From contig JBPCNX010000098.1 of NCBI GenBank assembly GCA_051000815.1, positions 96,339-160,338 of the forward strand: 64,000 nt of DNA. The letters run 5' to 3'. The translations under genes and the position numbers were made by a program. Below the pieces are notes generated by a model. That model made no database searches. It was not told where the DNA came from and was given only the letters and a program-made list of their open reading frames with translations. The stretch is from PSRF01 sp051000815 (GTDB lineage: Bacteria; Acidobacteriota; Blastocatellia; Pyrinomonadales; Pyrinomonadaceae). This document shows positions 1 through 8,407 of this stretch, one piece after another; the stretch's first letter is position 1, and each line of letters starts with the position of its first letter.

Positions 1-1
1 G

Positions 2-142
2 CTGGCTTCAGCCTACGAGCGTACGGGTCAGCGCGATCAGGCCAAAACGGTGTATGAACGCGGCATCGCTGCTGCCATGTCCCACGGGCACCCGTCGATG
101 GCTGAGGAGTATCGCACGATCCTGGCAACCGAGTTCCTATAG
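2..142 (+). CDS. C-terminal tail of a TPR-like protein (partial)
   Basis: The window opens inside a reading frame that ends with TAG at 140-142. The last 46 residues (beginning LASAYERTGQRDQAKTVYERG) look like one tetratricopeptide hairpin followed by a short helix. Everything upstream is outside the window, so the full function cannot be judged. It lies 58 bp before the E1 dehydrogenase gene on the same strand and could be co-transcribed with it. The repeat assignment rests only on the A..Y...G....A..VY..G pattern. Confidence 0.55.
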   Translation: MASAYERTGQRDQAKTVYERGIAAAMSHGHPSMAEEYRTILATEFL

Positions 143-200
143 TCAGCTTTGGCATCTGCGAACGCGCGCGTAATGATCGGCGGCTATCCCGGTAAATATT

Positions 201-2492
201 ATGAGCGACACAAAAGTCTTAAAACTTGTGAGAAAGACGAAGGCTGATAACGAACGCGCAGAGACTCCGCGTGAGAAGAAGCCCGCGGAAGGTCCACGCC
301 CGACGCCCGTTGCGGTTCCTCAGGCGGCGGCAGCCCCTGCCACAGTCGCCCAACCCGCGCCAGCCAAAACTCAAGCTGCTAAACCTGCCAAGCCTCAGTT
401 GCGGCGCAAGCTGGATCGCGAGCAGATGCTGGCGATCTATCGAACGATGTATCTGTCACGCAAGCTCGACGATAAAGAGATTCAACTCAAGGGGCAGAAC
501 AAGATTTTCTTTCAGATCAGTGGCGCCGGCCATGAAGCTGTGCTCGTGGCTGCGGGGATGGCGCTTAAACCCGGTTACGATTGGTTCTATCCGTACTATC
601 GCGACCGCGCCCTTTGCCTCCAACTCGGTATGACGCCGCTTGAGCAACTGCTGTCTGCTGTCGGCGCCGAAGCGGATCCCAATTCACACGGGAGACAAAT
701 GCCCTCGCACTGGGGCCATAAGAAACTAAACATCGTCTCGCAGTCTTCTCCCACAGGTACACAGATGCTCCAGGCTGCCGGATGCGCGGAAGCCGGGTTT
801 CGCGTGAAGTTAATCAAGGAACAAAAACAGAAGGCGCAGGGGTTTCAGGCGGACGAGGTGGTTTACGTTTCGCTCGGCGATGGCACGACGAGCGAAGGCG
901 AAACCTGGGAAGCTCTGAATACGATTTGTAATCTCAAGCTGCCGGTCCTGATACTGCTGGAAGACAACGGCTATGCGATCAGTGTCCCCGTGGAAGTCCA
1001 AACGCCAGGGGGCGATGCCTCCCGGCTGGTTGAAAACTTTCCCAATTTGCTGGTGCAGCGAGTTGACGGGACCGACGTACTGGCTTCGCTGGAAGTGATG
1101 CAACGCGCTGTCGAATATATCCGTTCAGGCAAAGGGCCCGCGCTCGTGCACGCTAAGGTCATACGTCCTTACTCACATTCGCTTTCTGATGACGAAAGGC
1201 TTTATCGTCCGGACGAAGAGCGCACGTCCGATTCCGAACGCGATCCAATCAAGCTGTTCGGCGCCCATCTCGTTCACGAAGGTCTAATCGATCAGGACGG
1301 TCTTCAGAAGATCAAAGGCGATATTGACAGGGAAGTGACCGAAGCTGCCGACCTGGCACTGGCGAGCCCGCAACCGGATCCGCAGTCAGCGACACAGTAT
1401 GTTTATTCTCCCGACGTCGATCCCACAGGAAAGGAGTTTGACACGGAAGCCGGCGCCGAACTCTCAGGGAACCCGGGGACAATGGTCGATCTGATCAATC
1501 GTTGTCTGCACGTGGAGATGGCGCGCGATCCGCGCATCCTGGTGTTTGGCCAGGATGTTGCCGATGTCTCTCGCGACAGCTACCTGGAGAAGGTTAAGGG
1601 GAAAGGCGGGGTCTTCAAGGTTACGGCTAACCTGCAAAGAAAGTTTGGCGGGACGCGCGTCTTCAATTCTCCCCTGGCTGAAGCGAACATAGTCGGACGC
1701 GCGATTGGTCTGGCGACCCGTGGCTTAAAACCGGTCGTCGAGATTCAGTTCTTCGACTACATTTGGCCGGCGATGCATCAAATCCGTAACGAACTGGCTC
1801 CAATGCGTTGGCGCTCCGGCAATGAGTGGAAGGCCCCAGTCGTTATCCGCGTGCCGATTGGTGGTTATCTGAAAGGTGGCGCGGTTTACCACTCGCAATC
1901 GGGTGTTTCGACATTTACACAAATTCCCGGGTTGCGTGTCGTGTACCCTTCGAATGCGCTTGACGCCAATGGTTTGTTGCGCACGGCGATTCGCTGTGAC
2001 GATCCGGTATTGTTTCTGGAACACAAACATCTATACCGGCAGGCTTACAACAAGTCGCAATATCCGCCGGATGATTTCATGATTCCTTTCGGCAAGGCGA
2101 AGACAGTGCGCGAGGGGACAGACCTTTCAATTATTACCTACGGGGCACTGGTGCAGAGATCGGTTGTAGCAGCAAAGCAGGCGGAACAGCAGGGCATTAG
2201 CGTTGAGATCATCGACCTGCGCTCTCTCGCTCCGTACGATTGGGAGGCTATCGTCGCCACGGTCAAGAAAACAAACCTGGTGATCGTCGCTCACGAAGAT
2301 TCAATTTCATTCGGTTACGGCGCCGAGATCGCGGCGCGCATTGCTGACGAACTCTTCGAATACCTCGACGCCCCTGTTAAAAGGGTTGCCGCGCTTGATA
2401 CCTTTGTTGCTTACGCGCCTCAGCTGGAGGACGCGATCCTGCCGCAGGCAACTGATGTCGCAAAAGCGATAGCGGAGCTCAAGAACTACTAA
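201..2492 (+). CDS. 2-oxoacid dehydrogenase E1, fused alpha and beta subunits
   Basis: This is the thiamine-diphosphate E1 component of a pyruvate or branched-chain 2-oxoacid dehydrogenase complex, with the normally separate alpha and beta chains in one 763-residue polypeptide. The ThDP motif begins at Gly226-Asp227-Gly228 and runs to an ExNGYAIS segment about 30 residues later. The beta half starts near residue 420 and contains the NSPLAEANIVGRAIGLA and FFDYIWPA signatures, with a transketolase C-terminal domain at the end. Residues 30-68 are Ala/Pro/Lys-rich, like the flexible linkers of E2 lipoyl proteins, which is unusual at an E1 N-terminus and may tether it in the complex. The substrate cannot be fixed from sequence. 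No E2 or E3 gene is in the window. Confidence 0.9.
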   Translation: MSDTKVLKLVRKTKADNERAETPREKKPAEGPRPTPVAVPQAAAAPATVAQPAPAKTQAAKPAKPQLRRKLDREQMLAIYRTMYLSRKLDDKEIQLKGQNKIFFQISGAGHEAVLVAAGMALKPGYDWFYPYYRDRALCLQLGMTPLEQLLSAVGAEADPNSHGRQMPSHWGHKKLNIVSQSSPTGTQMLQAAGCAEAGFRVKLIKEQKQKAQGFQADEVVYVSLGDGTTSEGETWEALNTICNLKLPVLILLEDNGYAISVPVEVQTPGGDASRLVENFPNLLVQRVDGTDVLASLEVMQRAVEYIRSGKGPALVHAKVIRPYSHSLSDDERLYRPDEERTSDSERDPIKLFGAHLVHEGLIDQDGLQKIKGDIDREVTEAADLALASPQPDPQSATQYVYSPDVDPTGKEFDTEAGAELSGNPGTMVDLINRCLHVEMARDPRILVFGQDVADVSRDSYLEKVKGKGGVFKVTANLQRKFGGTRVFNSPLAEANIVGRAIGLATRGLKPVVEIQFFDYIWPAMHQIRNELAPMRWRSGNEWKAPVVIRVPIGGYLKGGAVYHSQSGVSTFTQIPGLRVVYPSNALDANGLLRTAIRCDDPVLFLEHKHLYRQAYNKSQYPPDDFMIPFGKAKTVREGTDLSIITYGALVQRSVVAAKQAEQQGISVEIIDLRSLAPYDWEAIVATVKKTNLVIVAHEDSISFGYGAEIAARIADELFEYLDAPVKRVAALDTFVAYAPQLEDAILPQATDVAKAIAELKNY

Positions 2493-2607
2493 GTCTCAAG
2501 TCCCAGGTCTCAAGTCTCAACTTCTCAGCTTGAGACCTGAGACCTGAGACCTGAGACTGAGACTGCTTCCAGCTTGAGACCTGAGACCTGGGACTTGAGA
2601 CTGCGCT
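2493..2607. repeat. low-complexity inverted tract (GTCTCAAG / CTTGAGAC type)
   Basis: Between two convergent genes lie repeated units of the form TCTCAAG, followed by repeated GAGACCT units that are their reverse complement. The transcript could fold into a long imperfect hairpin, which may act as a bidirectional terminator. It belongs to the same class as the tracts at 4400, 9838, 11003, 19863 and 23597. Confidence 0.75.
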
Positions 2608-3028
2608 AGCTCTTTTCCTCGCTCGGTTGGGTGAGACTGAACCAGTTTCCGGAATTATCTTTGAACACAGCTTCGATCCCGTAGGGCCTTTCCGCCGGTT
2701 CGGAGACAAACTGCACACCCTTACCTTTCATTTCCTCATAAGTCCCGCGGCAATCGTCCGTATGAAAAGCGCCCGCGCCTAACACTCCCTTGTCCATAAT
2801 CGCCCGCAGTTGGGAGGCGGTAGCTTCGTCCATCAACATACCCGGCTTCGGCTCCATCAGTATGATTTCAAAATCAGGCTGATCCGGAGCGGTGATCGTG
2901 AGCCAACGAAAATCCGGTCCGACCATCGCGTCGGTGTGCAGCTTGAAGCCCAGCTTGTCGCGGTAGAAACTCAGGGCTTCGTCCTGGTTGTTAACGAAGA
3001 TTGTGGCATGGGACATCTTACGGATCAT
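2606..3028 (-). CDS. VOC (glyoxalase/bleomycin-resistance fold) protein
   Basis: A 140-residue single-domain vicinal-oxygen-chelate protein. It has the typical opening (MSHATIFVNNQDEALSFYRDKLGF), the central beta strand, and the closing GIEAVFKDNSGNWFSLTQP. Such proteins act as metal-dependent lyases, dioxygenases or drug-binding proteins, and the substrate here is unknown. The ATG at 3028 is preferred over the upstream GTG at 3034 because a GGAG element then sits about nine bases upstream. The gene is convergent with the E1 gene, and its 3' end runs up to the low-complexity tract. Confidence 0.85.
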   Translation of the reverse strand: MIRKMSHATIFVNNQDEALSFYRDKLGFKLHTDAMVGPDFRWLTITAPDQPDFEIILMEPKPGMLMDEATASQLRAIMDKGVLGAGAFHTDDCRGTYEEMKGKGVQFVSEPAERPYGIEAVFKDNSGNWFSLTQPSEEKS

Positions 3029-3168
3029 ATTCACTCTCCTTGGATAGGTTTCCCCGGAGAGTAGATGATCCGGAGGATAAGTGCTTCTCCAAAATTGCTA
3101 ATCGACCCGGTCAGCATAGGCTTACCGCACGGAATGCAGCAGAGCCGCAGACGAGTTGAATAGTAAGT

Positions 3169-3606
3169 CTAAACCGATTCGAGACCGTACATCACCAGAA
3201 AGCAACCTGGAACCTGGCGTTTGGCAGCTTTCGTCTCGCGGCTTTTTTCGCGGTAGGTAATTGGGGGGTGTCCCACAGACTTGTGGAACAGACTGCTGAA
3301 AGAGCCCAGGCTCTGAAATCCCACCTCAAAACAAACGTCCGTCACGCGCAGGTCCGCGGAAGTCAAAAGTTCCTTGGCCTTTTCGATGCGACGTTCGACA
3401 AGATATTGATGAGGCGTCTTGTTGAAAGCCTGCCGGAACAGGCGCAGAAAATGAAACCGAGAAAAGCATGCGTGGCTGGATATCTCTTGCAGGTCAAGCG
3501 GCAGGTCGTAGCTTTGATCAATAAATTGTCTCGCCCGATTCAACCGTTCGAAGACCTCCGGAGCGGTCAGAGTTGTTTGCTGATTTAGTTCGGTCGACTT
3601 GTTCAT
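3169..3606 (-). CDS. AraC-family transcriptional regulator, short
   Basis: A 145-residue protein made almost wholly of the AraC/XylS double helix-turn-helix. The first helix-turn-helix is around residues 38-60 (DLQEISSHACFSRFHFLRLFR) and the second around 85-118 (VTDVCFEVGFQSLGSFSSLF...G..P..YR). It lacks the N-terminal ligand-binding domain of larger members, so its effector is not evident. A GAGGTG element seven bases before the ATG supports the start. It follows the VOC gene on the same strand with a 140-bp gap. Similar short AraC/VOC pairs are common and suggest, without proving, a regulatory link. Confidence 0.85.
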   Translation of the reverse strand: MNKSTELNQQTTLTAPEVFERLNRARQFIDQSYDLPLDLQEISSHACFSRFHFLRLFRQAFNKTPHQYLVERRIEKAKELLTSADLRVTDVCFEVGFQSLGSFSSLFHKSVGHPPITYREKSRETKAAKRQVPGCFLVMYGLESV

Positions 3607-3770
3607 CAGCCGTCACCTCATTTTTTTGTTGGAGCGACTATCTTAGCAGAATGATCTTCAGACTCACCAGAATCGCAGATTCGTTCGCTTTCCGTGCCAT
3701 GGTTTCTGTTGCGTCAAATAGCGAGCGGTGATATTAACACCCCACTCAGCGTTTGGCTCAAAGTACATGC

Positions 3771-3960
3771 CAGTCCGCGAAGCGGACGAATGAATTTAAC
3801 CCAGCACTTTAGTGCTGGGAATGGCCCTCCCCACCGGGAACAGTCCGCGAAGCGGACGGCTGAAGTTGGTGAAAAAGGTGGTGAACTCGTTATGAGGTTT
3901 TCAGTCGTCCGCCTTGCGGACTAAATTCGGATCCCAGCACTGGTGCTGGGCGTCCGCCAC
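3771..3960. repeat. REP-like palindrome cluster
   Basis: Copies of a GTCCGC(n)GCGGAC palindrome lie at 3773-3787, 3843-3857 and 3906-3921. They alternate with CCAGCAC(n)GTGCTGG palindromes at 3801-3819 and 3933-3950. No convincing reading frame covers the region. The same two stem types recur at 18340-18560, and the first type at 13010 and 22674, so this is a dispersed family in this genome. Confidence 0.8.
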
Positions 3961-4024
3961 GTCGGACTCAGCCGGCCAGGTTGAAAATGCTAGCTCACTA
4001 CAATTGAAGTACGAAAGGAAAGCG

Positions 4025-4396
4025 ATGCCAAATAATTTGAAACACTTCGCCGTTCACGCTGACGATGTGGAGCGCGCGCGCAACTTCTACCAAAAAGCTT
4101 TTGGCTGGCAATTCACGCCCTGGGGACCGCCGGGCTTTTTCCTGATTAAGACTGGAACAGACGAAGATCCCGGCGTCCAGGGTGCGCTCCAGGGACGTCG
4201 CGAAGTGGTCCCCGGTAAACCGACATTCGGTTTCGAGTGCACGCTCGGCGTTACGTCAATTGACGAAACCATTGCGGCTGTTGAGGGCAATGGCGGTAAA
4301 GTTGTGATGCCGAAATTTCACATTCCCACGGTCGGAACCCTGATCTTCTTTGAGGACACCGAGGGAAATGTAGTGGGTGCGATGCAGTACGACTAA
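4025..4396 (+). CDS. VOC family protein
   Basis: A 123-residue VOC-fold protein beginning MPNNLKHFAVHADDVERARN and closing with LIFFEDTEGNVVGAMQYD. The pattern fits the family of small glyoxalase-like proteins of unknown substrate. The frame is open back to 3914, but that stretch lies in the REP-like repeat. The ATG at 4025 has an AAAGGAAAG purine run just upstream and gives the normal length for the family. It stands alone between repeats. Confidence 0.85.
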   Translation: MPNNLKHFAVHADDVERARNFYQKAFGWQFTPWGPPGFFLIKTGTDEDPGVQGALQGRREVVPGKPTFGFECTLGVTSIDETIAAVEGNGGKVVMPKFHIPTVGTLIFFEDTEGNVVGAMQYD

Positions 4397-4399
4397 ACT

Positions 4400-4537
4400 A
4401 ATAGTGCGGAGTTCGAAGTGCGGAGTTCGAAGTGCGGATCGTTGCTAATGTCAAACTTTCACGAAGTACCACGAAAGTCACAACTCTGAATTCCGAAACC
4501 CGAACTCCGAACTTCGCACTCCGCACTTCGCACTCAG
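4400..4537. repeat. low-complexity inverted tract (GTGCGGAGTTCGAA type)
   Basis: GTGCGGAGTTCGAA units at 4403-4440 are answered by reverse-complement units (ACTCCGAACTTCGCAC) at 4500-4537, with an inner short hairpin around TTTCACGAAGTACCACGAAAG. The tract lies between two convergent genes and could form a long hairpin in either transcript. Confidence 0.75.
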
Positions 4538-4539
4538 TG

Positions 4540-5514
4540 TTAGGCCGGCTTCGCCGGCAAAGGCTTCGCAAGCACACCCGCGATCAGCTCATTCAGGCCC
4601 GCATCAGATCCGCCGTTACGAAACTTATAGAAATCCGTGACCTTCGCCAGCCACTGCGCCTTGTTCTGAGCATTCGCCGGATCGTTTCCCGCGGCAGCTA
4701 TCGCGCGCGCATAAGCGTCAATCATGCGGTCGATTACCACATTCAACTTTTCCAGGGCCAACTTGCTCGCCGGGCTCTCTTCTTTTCCGGCAAAGTTCGC
4801 CTGGTAGGCGGCGGCCAGGGTCTTGTAGGGACCCGTCTCATAAGCCGCCGCCAGAAAGTAATAAGTTGAGGGCGCCTTCTTCAGATCCGTTTCCAAACGC
4901 GCGGTCTTAATGAACCAGTCAATTGCCTGATCCGGCGCGCTTCGAAAGTCGATGAATCCAAGCGTGTAATAAAGATGAGCGAGGGCGTCGTCTCTGTCTT
5001 TGAAGGGTTTCCATTCATCCGGCTTCTTGCCGCCTTCGATCGCTGCAATGGCTTTGAGCGCGTAGCCACGGGCGTCTGCATTGAAAGATTCATTCTTGGC
5101 CGTGGTGCTCGCGAGATAGGCGCCGTAGCCCAGATACATCAACGTGGCCAGATCGTCAGGCTCTTCAGTCAAAACAGCCTTGCCGAGGCGATAACCTTCG
5201 GCGTAATTCTTTTCGTCATAAATCAGTTGGGGCACTCTTTGCTTTCGGTCCCACTTGTCGTAAAGCGCCACCCAGGGCCGCAGGTAACGCGTATAAACAT
5301 CGTCTTCTTTTGGATACTTCTGCAAATATTCCTTCGCCGCCTGATACGCCAACGTCTCATTAGCCAGCCGGTTGTTAACAAACCTTGTATAGATATCGAT
5401 CTTTGCCTGATCCTCAGTCTCCTGAACCTGAGCCCATATGACCGGACCCGCTGCCGTCATTGAGACTGCGACCAGAAACGCCCCTATTACCACTCGTTGA
5501 ATCAAGAATCTCAT
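4540..5514 (-). CDS. secreted helical-repeat protein, unknown function
   Basis: A protein of about 324 residues with an N-terminal signal peptide (MRFLIQRVVIGAFLVAVS...AGPVIWAQ). The mature part is alpha-helical and Ala/Tyr/Lys-rich, reminiscent of TPR-type solenoids, for example ADARGYALKAIAAIEGGKK and AIDWFIKTARLETDLKK. I recognise no catalytic motif. The ATG at 5514 is chosen over the upstream ATG at 5550 because GGGAGGAA precedes it at good spacing and the signal peptide then starts at residue 1. It is divergent from the aconitase-family gene, with about 130 bp of shared upstream DNA. Confidence 0.75.
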   Translation of the reverse strand: MRFLIQRVVIGAFLVAVSMTAAGPVIWAQVQETEDQAKIDIYTRFVNNRLANETLAYQAAKEYLQKYPKEDDVYTRYLRPWVALYDKWDRKQRVPQLIYDEKNYAEGYRLGKAVLTEEPDDLATLMYLGYGAYLASTTAKNESFNADARGYALKAIAAIEGGKKPDEWKPFKDRDDALAHLYYTLGFIDFRSAPDQAIDWFIKTARLETDLKKAPSTYYFLAAAYETGPYKTLAAAYQANFAGKEESPASKLALEKLNVVIDRMIDAYARAIAAAGNDPANAQNKAQWLAKVTDFYKFRNGGSDAGLNELIAGVLAKPLPAKPA

Positions 5515-5600
5515 CAAAGAATTCCTCCCGCCGATTTCATCCTGCCCCATCCTGCCTTGAGATGCATGAGGCTCGTTAAAGGTTTTTCCTTACGTGAGGT

Positions 5601-5606
5601 TATAAT
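5601..5606 (+). promoter_or_regulatory. possible -10 box upstream of the aconitase-family gene
   Basis: A perfect TATAAT hexamer sits 40 bp before the ATG at 5646. No good -35 hexamer is seen at standard spacing, so this is only a candidate promoter. A GGAG element at 5637-5640 serves as the ribosome binding site. Confidence 0.35.
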
Positions 5607-5645
5607 CACAATTCGCGGTGTTGCAAACCCTTAAGTGGAGATTTA

Positions 5646-7673
5646 ATGAGTTCACAACCAATCAGCAAGAGGCCAGACCACATCAAGTTTGATGGTCGCA
5701 TCCTGTTTTTGACCGAAGATACTTCGCTGATCCGCCGGCAACTGGAAGCGGGCGACATGGCCGCTGAACTGGAACAGGAACTGGCCGGCCGCTTGCTGAA
5801 CGACGATTTGCCGTTGCTGAGCAATATCTCCACCGACGAAATTACACCGGGCTGGGTGTGCTTCTACTACGATGAGACCCTTGGGCAGTACGTTTATGTG
5901 GGAATGCGCGAAGGCGCGGTCAAGAAAGACGAGATCAAAAATGGCGGCTTCGCCGTGGTTGTTTCGGGACTCTCGAAAGGTTGCGGCTCCTCGCGAGAAA
6001 CTGCGCCTTACTCTGAAAAGTGGGCGGGAATACAGTTGGTAATCGCCAAAAGCATTGAGAAGATCTACGGGCAGAACTCACAAAACATTGGCCTACTGAC
6101 ATCGACCGATTTCGGCCTGATCGATCGCATCAGGAGTGGTGAAGAGATTCCTCTTGCCGAGTTCACGACCGGCCTCGATCCCATTTCACAATCAATAGTC
6201 GAGCACGGCGGCCTATTTAACTACAACAAAGCGAGGCTCGCAGGCGAGGTTTCTCCGCCGCCACTGGAAACCAGGGCCAGACCGATGACAATCGTTGAAA
6301 AGATCATCGCCAGGCATGCCTTTGTCACAGCCGGAAAGATAGGCGTCGAGGCAGTGAAGCCGGGTGATGCGCTCTTTGCTGTTGCCGATGTTCGTTTCTC
6401 CCATGAATACGTTACTCCGATGGCCGAGTCTTTATTCAAACAAGCACTGGGAGCGGATGCGCGAGTGTCGGAGCCCGAATCAGTATTTGCTTTTCGTGAT
6501 CATCTGACGTTTCTCAGCAAGGTGATGTCGCCGAAGCATCGCGAGATGGGCCTGCTGGAAAAAGCCGAAGGTCTCGCCACCTCACAGGAGAGTTTCACCA
6601 TGAGTCAGAACATTAAGCTCTACGGCGAGAATCCGGAAGGCGGTTCGGAGGCAATTTGCCATAACGCGGTCGTCGAAGACCTGGCCCTTCCCGGACAGAT
6701 CGTGATTGGGACTGATTCGCATACTTGCATGGCGGGCGTGCTCGGCTGTTTTGCTTTTGGAGTCGGTTCAACTGACATGGCAAACGCCTGGTACACGAAA
6801 GACATTCGCATTCGCGTGCCTGAGACTGTTCGTTATGTTCTCAAGGGTAAAAAGCGCGCCGACGTTTCAGCCAAAGATGTGATGCTCGTGATCCTGGCCA
6901 CTGAATACATGAAGACGAGCAAAGGCATCGGCAAAGTTTTGGAGTTTGCCGGCGAAGATCTAAGGCACTGGCCTATGGATGAGCGCGCCACACTCACGAA
7001 TATGGCAGTCGAAGCCGGCGGCACAACGGGGATTATTGAACCTGATGAAGTAACACTGGACTACATCGTACGCACACGCGGCCTCGACGCGGAAGTACGA
7101 AAAGGGTTTACCTACAGCGATCCTGATGCCGAATATGTTGCGGTCTTCGAAATCGACCTGAACGAGATTCGACCGATGGTGGCTCTACCGGGTGATCCGC
7201 GCAACGGCATCCCCATCGCTGAGCTGCCGGACGAAGTTGTGATTAATGCCGCGTATGGCGGTTCATGTACGGGCGGCAAGATGGCTGACATGGATATGTA
7301 TGCCGAGGTCTTAAAGAACGCTTTGGCCCAGGGTAGACGCGTCGCGCCCGGCGTCCACCTTTACATTCAGTTCGGCTCGCAGAAGATTAAACAGTACGCG
7401 CGTGAGCGTGGTTACATTGAAATTTTTAATCAAGCAGGTGCGGAATTGATCGATCCCTCCTGCGGCGCGTGTATTAACGCCGGCCCCGGTGCATCGCCTT
7501 CCGCGGAGACTGTTACGGTGAGTGCACAGAACCGCAACTTCCCCGGTCGTAGTGGGCCCGGCCAACTCTATCTTGCCTCACCTTACGTTGTGGCAGCTTC
7601 CGCGATTGCCGGAAAGATCGTCGAGCCGTTTGAGTTTCTGCGACAGCGAGACGAAGAGTTGGTTGATGCTTAG
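5646..7673 (+). CDS. aconitase/isopropylmalate dehydratase family, swivel domain first
   Basis: A 675-residue 4Fe-4S dehydratase of the aconitase superfamily. The N-terminal 190 residues resemble the small-subunit swivel domain, with its GCGSSRE loop at residues 112-118. The catalytic large-subunit part follows from about residue 215. Likely cluster ligands are Cys361 in GTDSHTCMAG and Cys606/Cys609 in DPSCGACINAGPG. Isopropylmalate dehydratases usually have two chains, and AcnA-type aconitases carry the swivel domain at the C-terminus. An N-terminal swivel domain in one short chain is therefore unusual, though AcnB also places its swivel domain early. The true substrate (citrate, homocitrate, isopropylmalate or another) is not settled. 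It is a stand-alone gene. Confidence 0.8.
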   Translation: MSSQPISKRPDHIKFDGRILFLTEDTSLIRRQLEAGDMAAELEQELAGRLLNDDLPLLSNISTDEITPGWVCFYYDETLGQYVYVGMREGAVKKDEIKNGGFAVVVSGLSKGCGSSRETAPYSEKWAGIQLVIAKSIEKIYGQNSQNIGLLTSTDFGLIDRIRSGEEIPLAEFTTGLDPISQSIVEHGGLFNYNKARLAGEVSPPPLETRARPMTIVEKIIARHAFVTAGKIGVEAVKPGDALFAVADVRFSHEYVTPMAESLFKQALGADARVSEPESVFAFRDHLTFLSKVMSPKHREMGLLEKAEGLATSQESFTMSQNIKLYGENPEGGSEAICHNAVVEDLALPGQIVIGTDSHTCMAGVLGCFAFGVGSTDMANAWYTKDIRIRVPETVRYVLKGKKRADVSAKDVMLVILATEYMKTSKGIGKVLEFAGEDLRHWPMDERATLTNMAVEAGGTTGIIEPDEVTLDYIVRTRGLDAEVRKGFTYSDPDAEYVAVFEIDLNEIRPMVALPGDPRNGIPIAELPDEVVINAAYGGSCTGGKMADMDMYAEVLKNALAQGRRVAPGVHLYIQFGSQKIKQYARERGYIEIFNQAGAELIDPSCGACINAGPGASPSAETVTVSAQNRNFPGRSGPGQLYLASPYVVAASAIAGKIVEPFEFLRQRDEELVDA

Positions 7674-7705
7674 AATCTTGTAAGTGAAAGTTGGCCGCTG
7701 CTAGG

Positions 7706-8407
7706 ATGCCCACCATGTCTGCCCCCCAACGATACGTTGAATGGATAAATAAGAATCTTGGATTCAATCCCCGTTCACAGACCAACTCCAACGCACTTTC
7801 AACTTTCATAGTTGAGGATCTGCGTGCTGCGTCGGCTTCGCTAGATAGCCTGATTAGCTCCGATCAAATAAGTGCACTTATTAACGCGAGTGTTGCTACA
7901 AGTGTTGCTATCCGGAACGTAGATTTAGTTCTGTACGAGAAACACTCTCTTCCGAAGCTATCGGTATCGCTATCGGTAGAGCATAAGACAGTGATGACGT
8001 CGCACGGTAAGGCTCGGCTTAACCGATACGGCGACATCATCTCTTACTGCAATCACATGCACAATCATCGGCGCAATTCCGTTGTGGGCGCTACCATCGT
8101 GATAAATACTTCAGCCCTGTATAAGAATCCCGACGCCTTCGCACAAGGTCTTATTCGTCCTAAGTTCAACATGGACAAGGTCGTTCAAGATACTGTCAAA
8201 GTTTTTACAGGAATTCCTTTGCGAGAATCGCCCGAAGATCCAAACGACCAGCCAGAAGCATTAACGGTACTCGTTGTAGATTATGATGGAGTGAATCCCG
8301 CAACTCTCGTGAAGAGCCAGCCCGCCCCGACACCAGACATGACCGCTCACTACGACAGTTTTATAACGCGACTTGCGAAGAAATTTGAGGATCGCTTTTG
8401 TCAGTAA
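7706..8407 (+). CDS. putative type II restriction endonuclease
   Basis: A protein of about 233 residues with a likely PD-(D/E)xK nuclease core: an acidic VDLVLYE strand, then SVEHKTVMTSHGKARLNRYGD, where the Glu-x-Lys of EHK would complete the site. A later strand, SVVGATIVINTS, fits the fold. Its last 47 bases overlap the 3' end of an opposing DNA methyltransferase gene, the arrangement of a compact type II restriction-modification system. The start is uncertain: ATG 7706, ATG 7715 (AGG at 7703-7705 upstream) or TTG 7691. The recognition sequence is unknown. Confidence 0.7.
   Translation: MPTMSAPQRYVEWINKNLGFNPRSQTNSNALSTFIVEDLRAASASLDSLISSDQISALINASVATSVAIRNVDLVLYEKHSLPKLSVSLSVEHKTVMTSHGKARLNRYGDIISYCNHMHNHRRNSVVGATIVINTSALYKNPDAFAQGLIRPKFNMDKVVQDTVKVFTGIPLRESPEDPNDQPEALTVLVVDYDGVNPATLVKSQPAPTPDMTAHYDSFITRLAKKFEDRFCQ

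Noticed and set aside
201..2492. Several long frames on the opposite strand and in other frames within the E1 gene (for example 1725-2030)
   Set aside because: They are shadows of a strong coding frame and show no motif or ribosome binding site.
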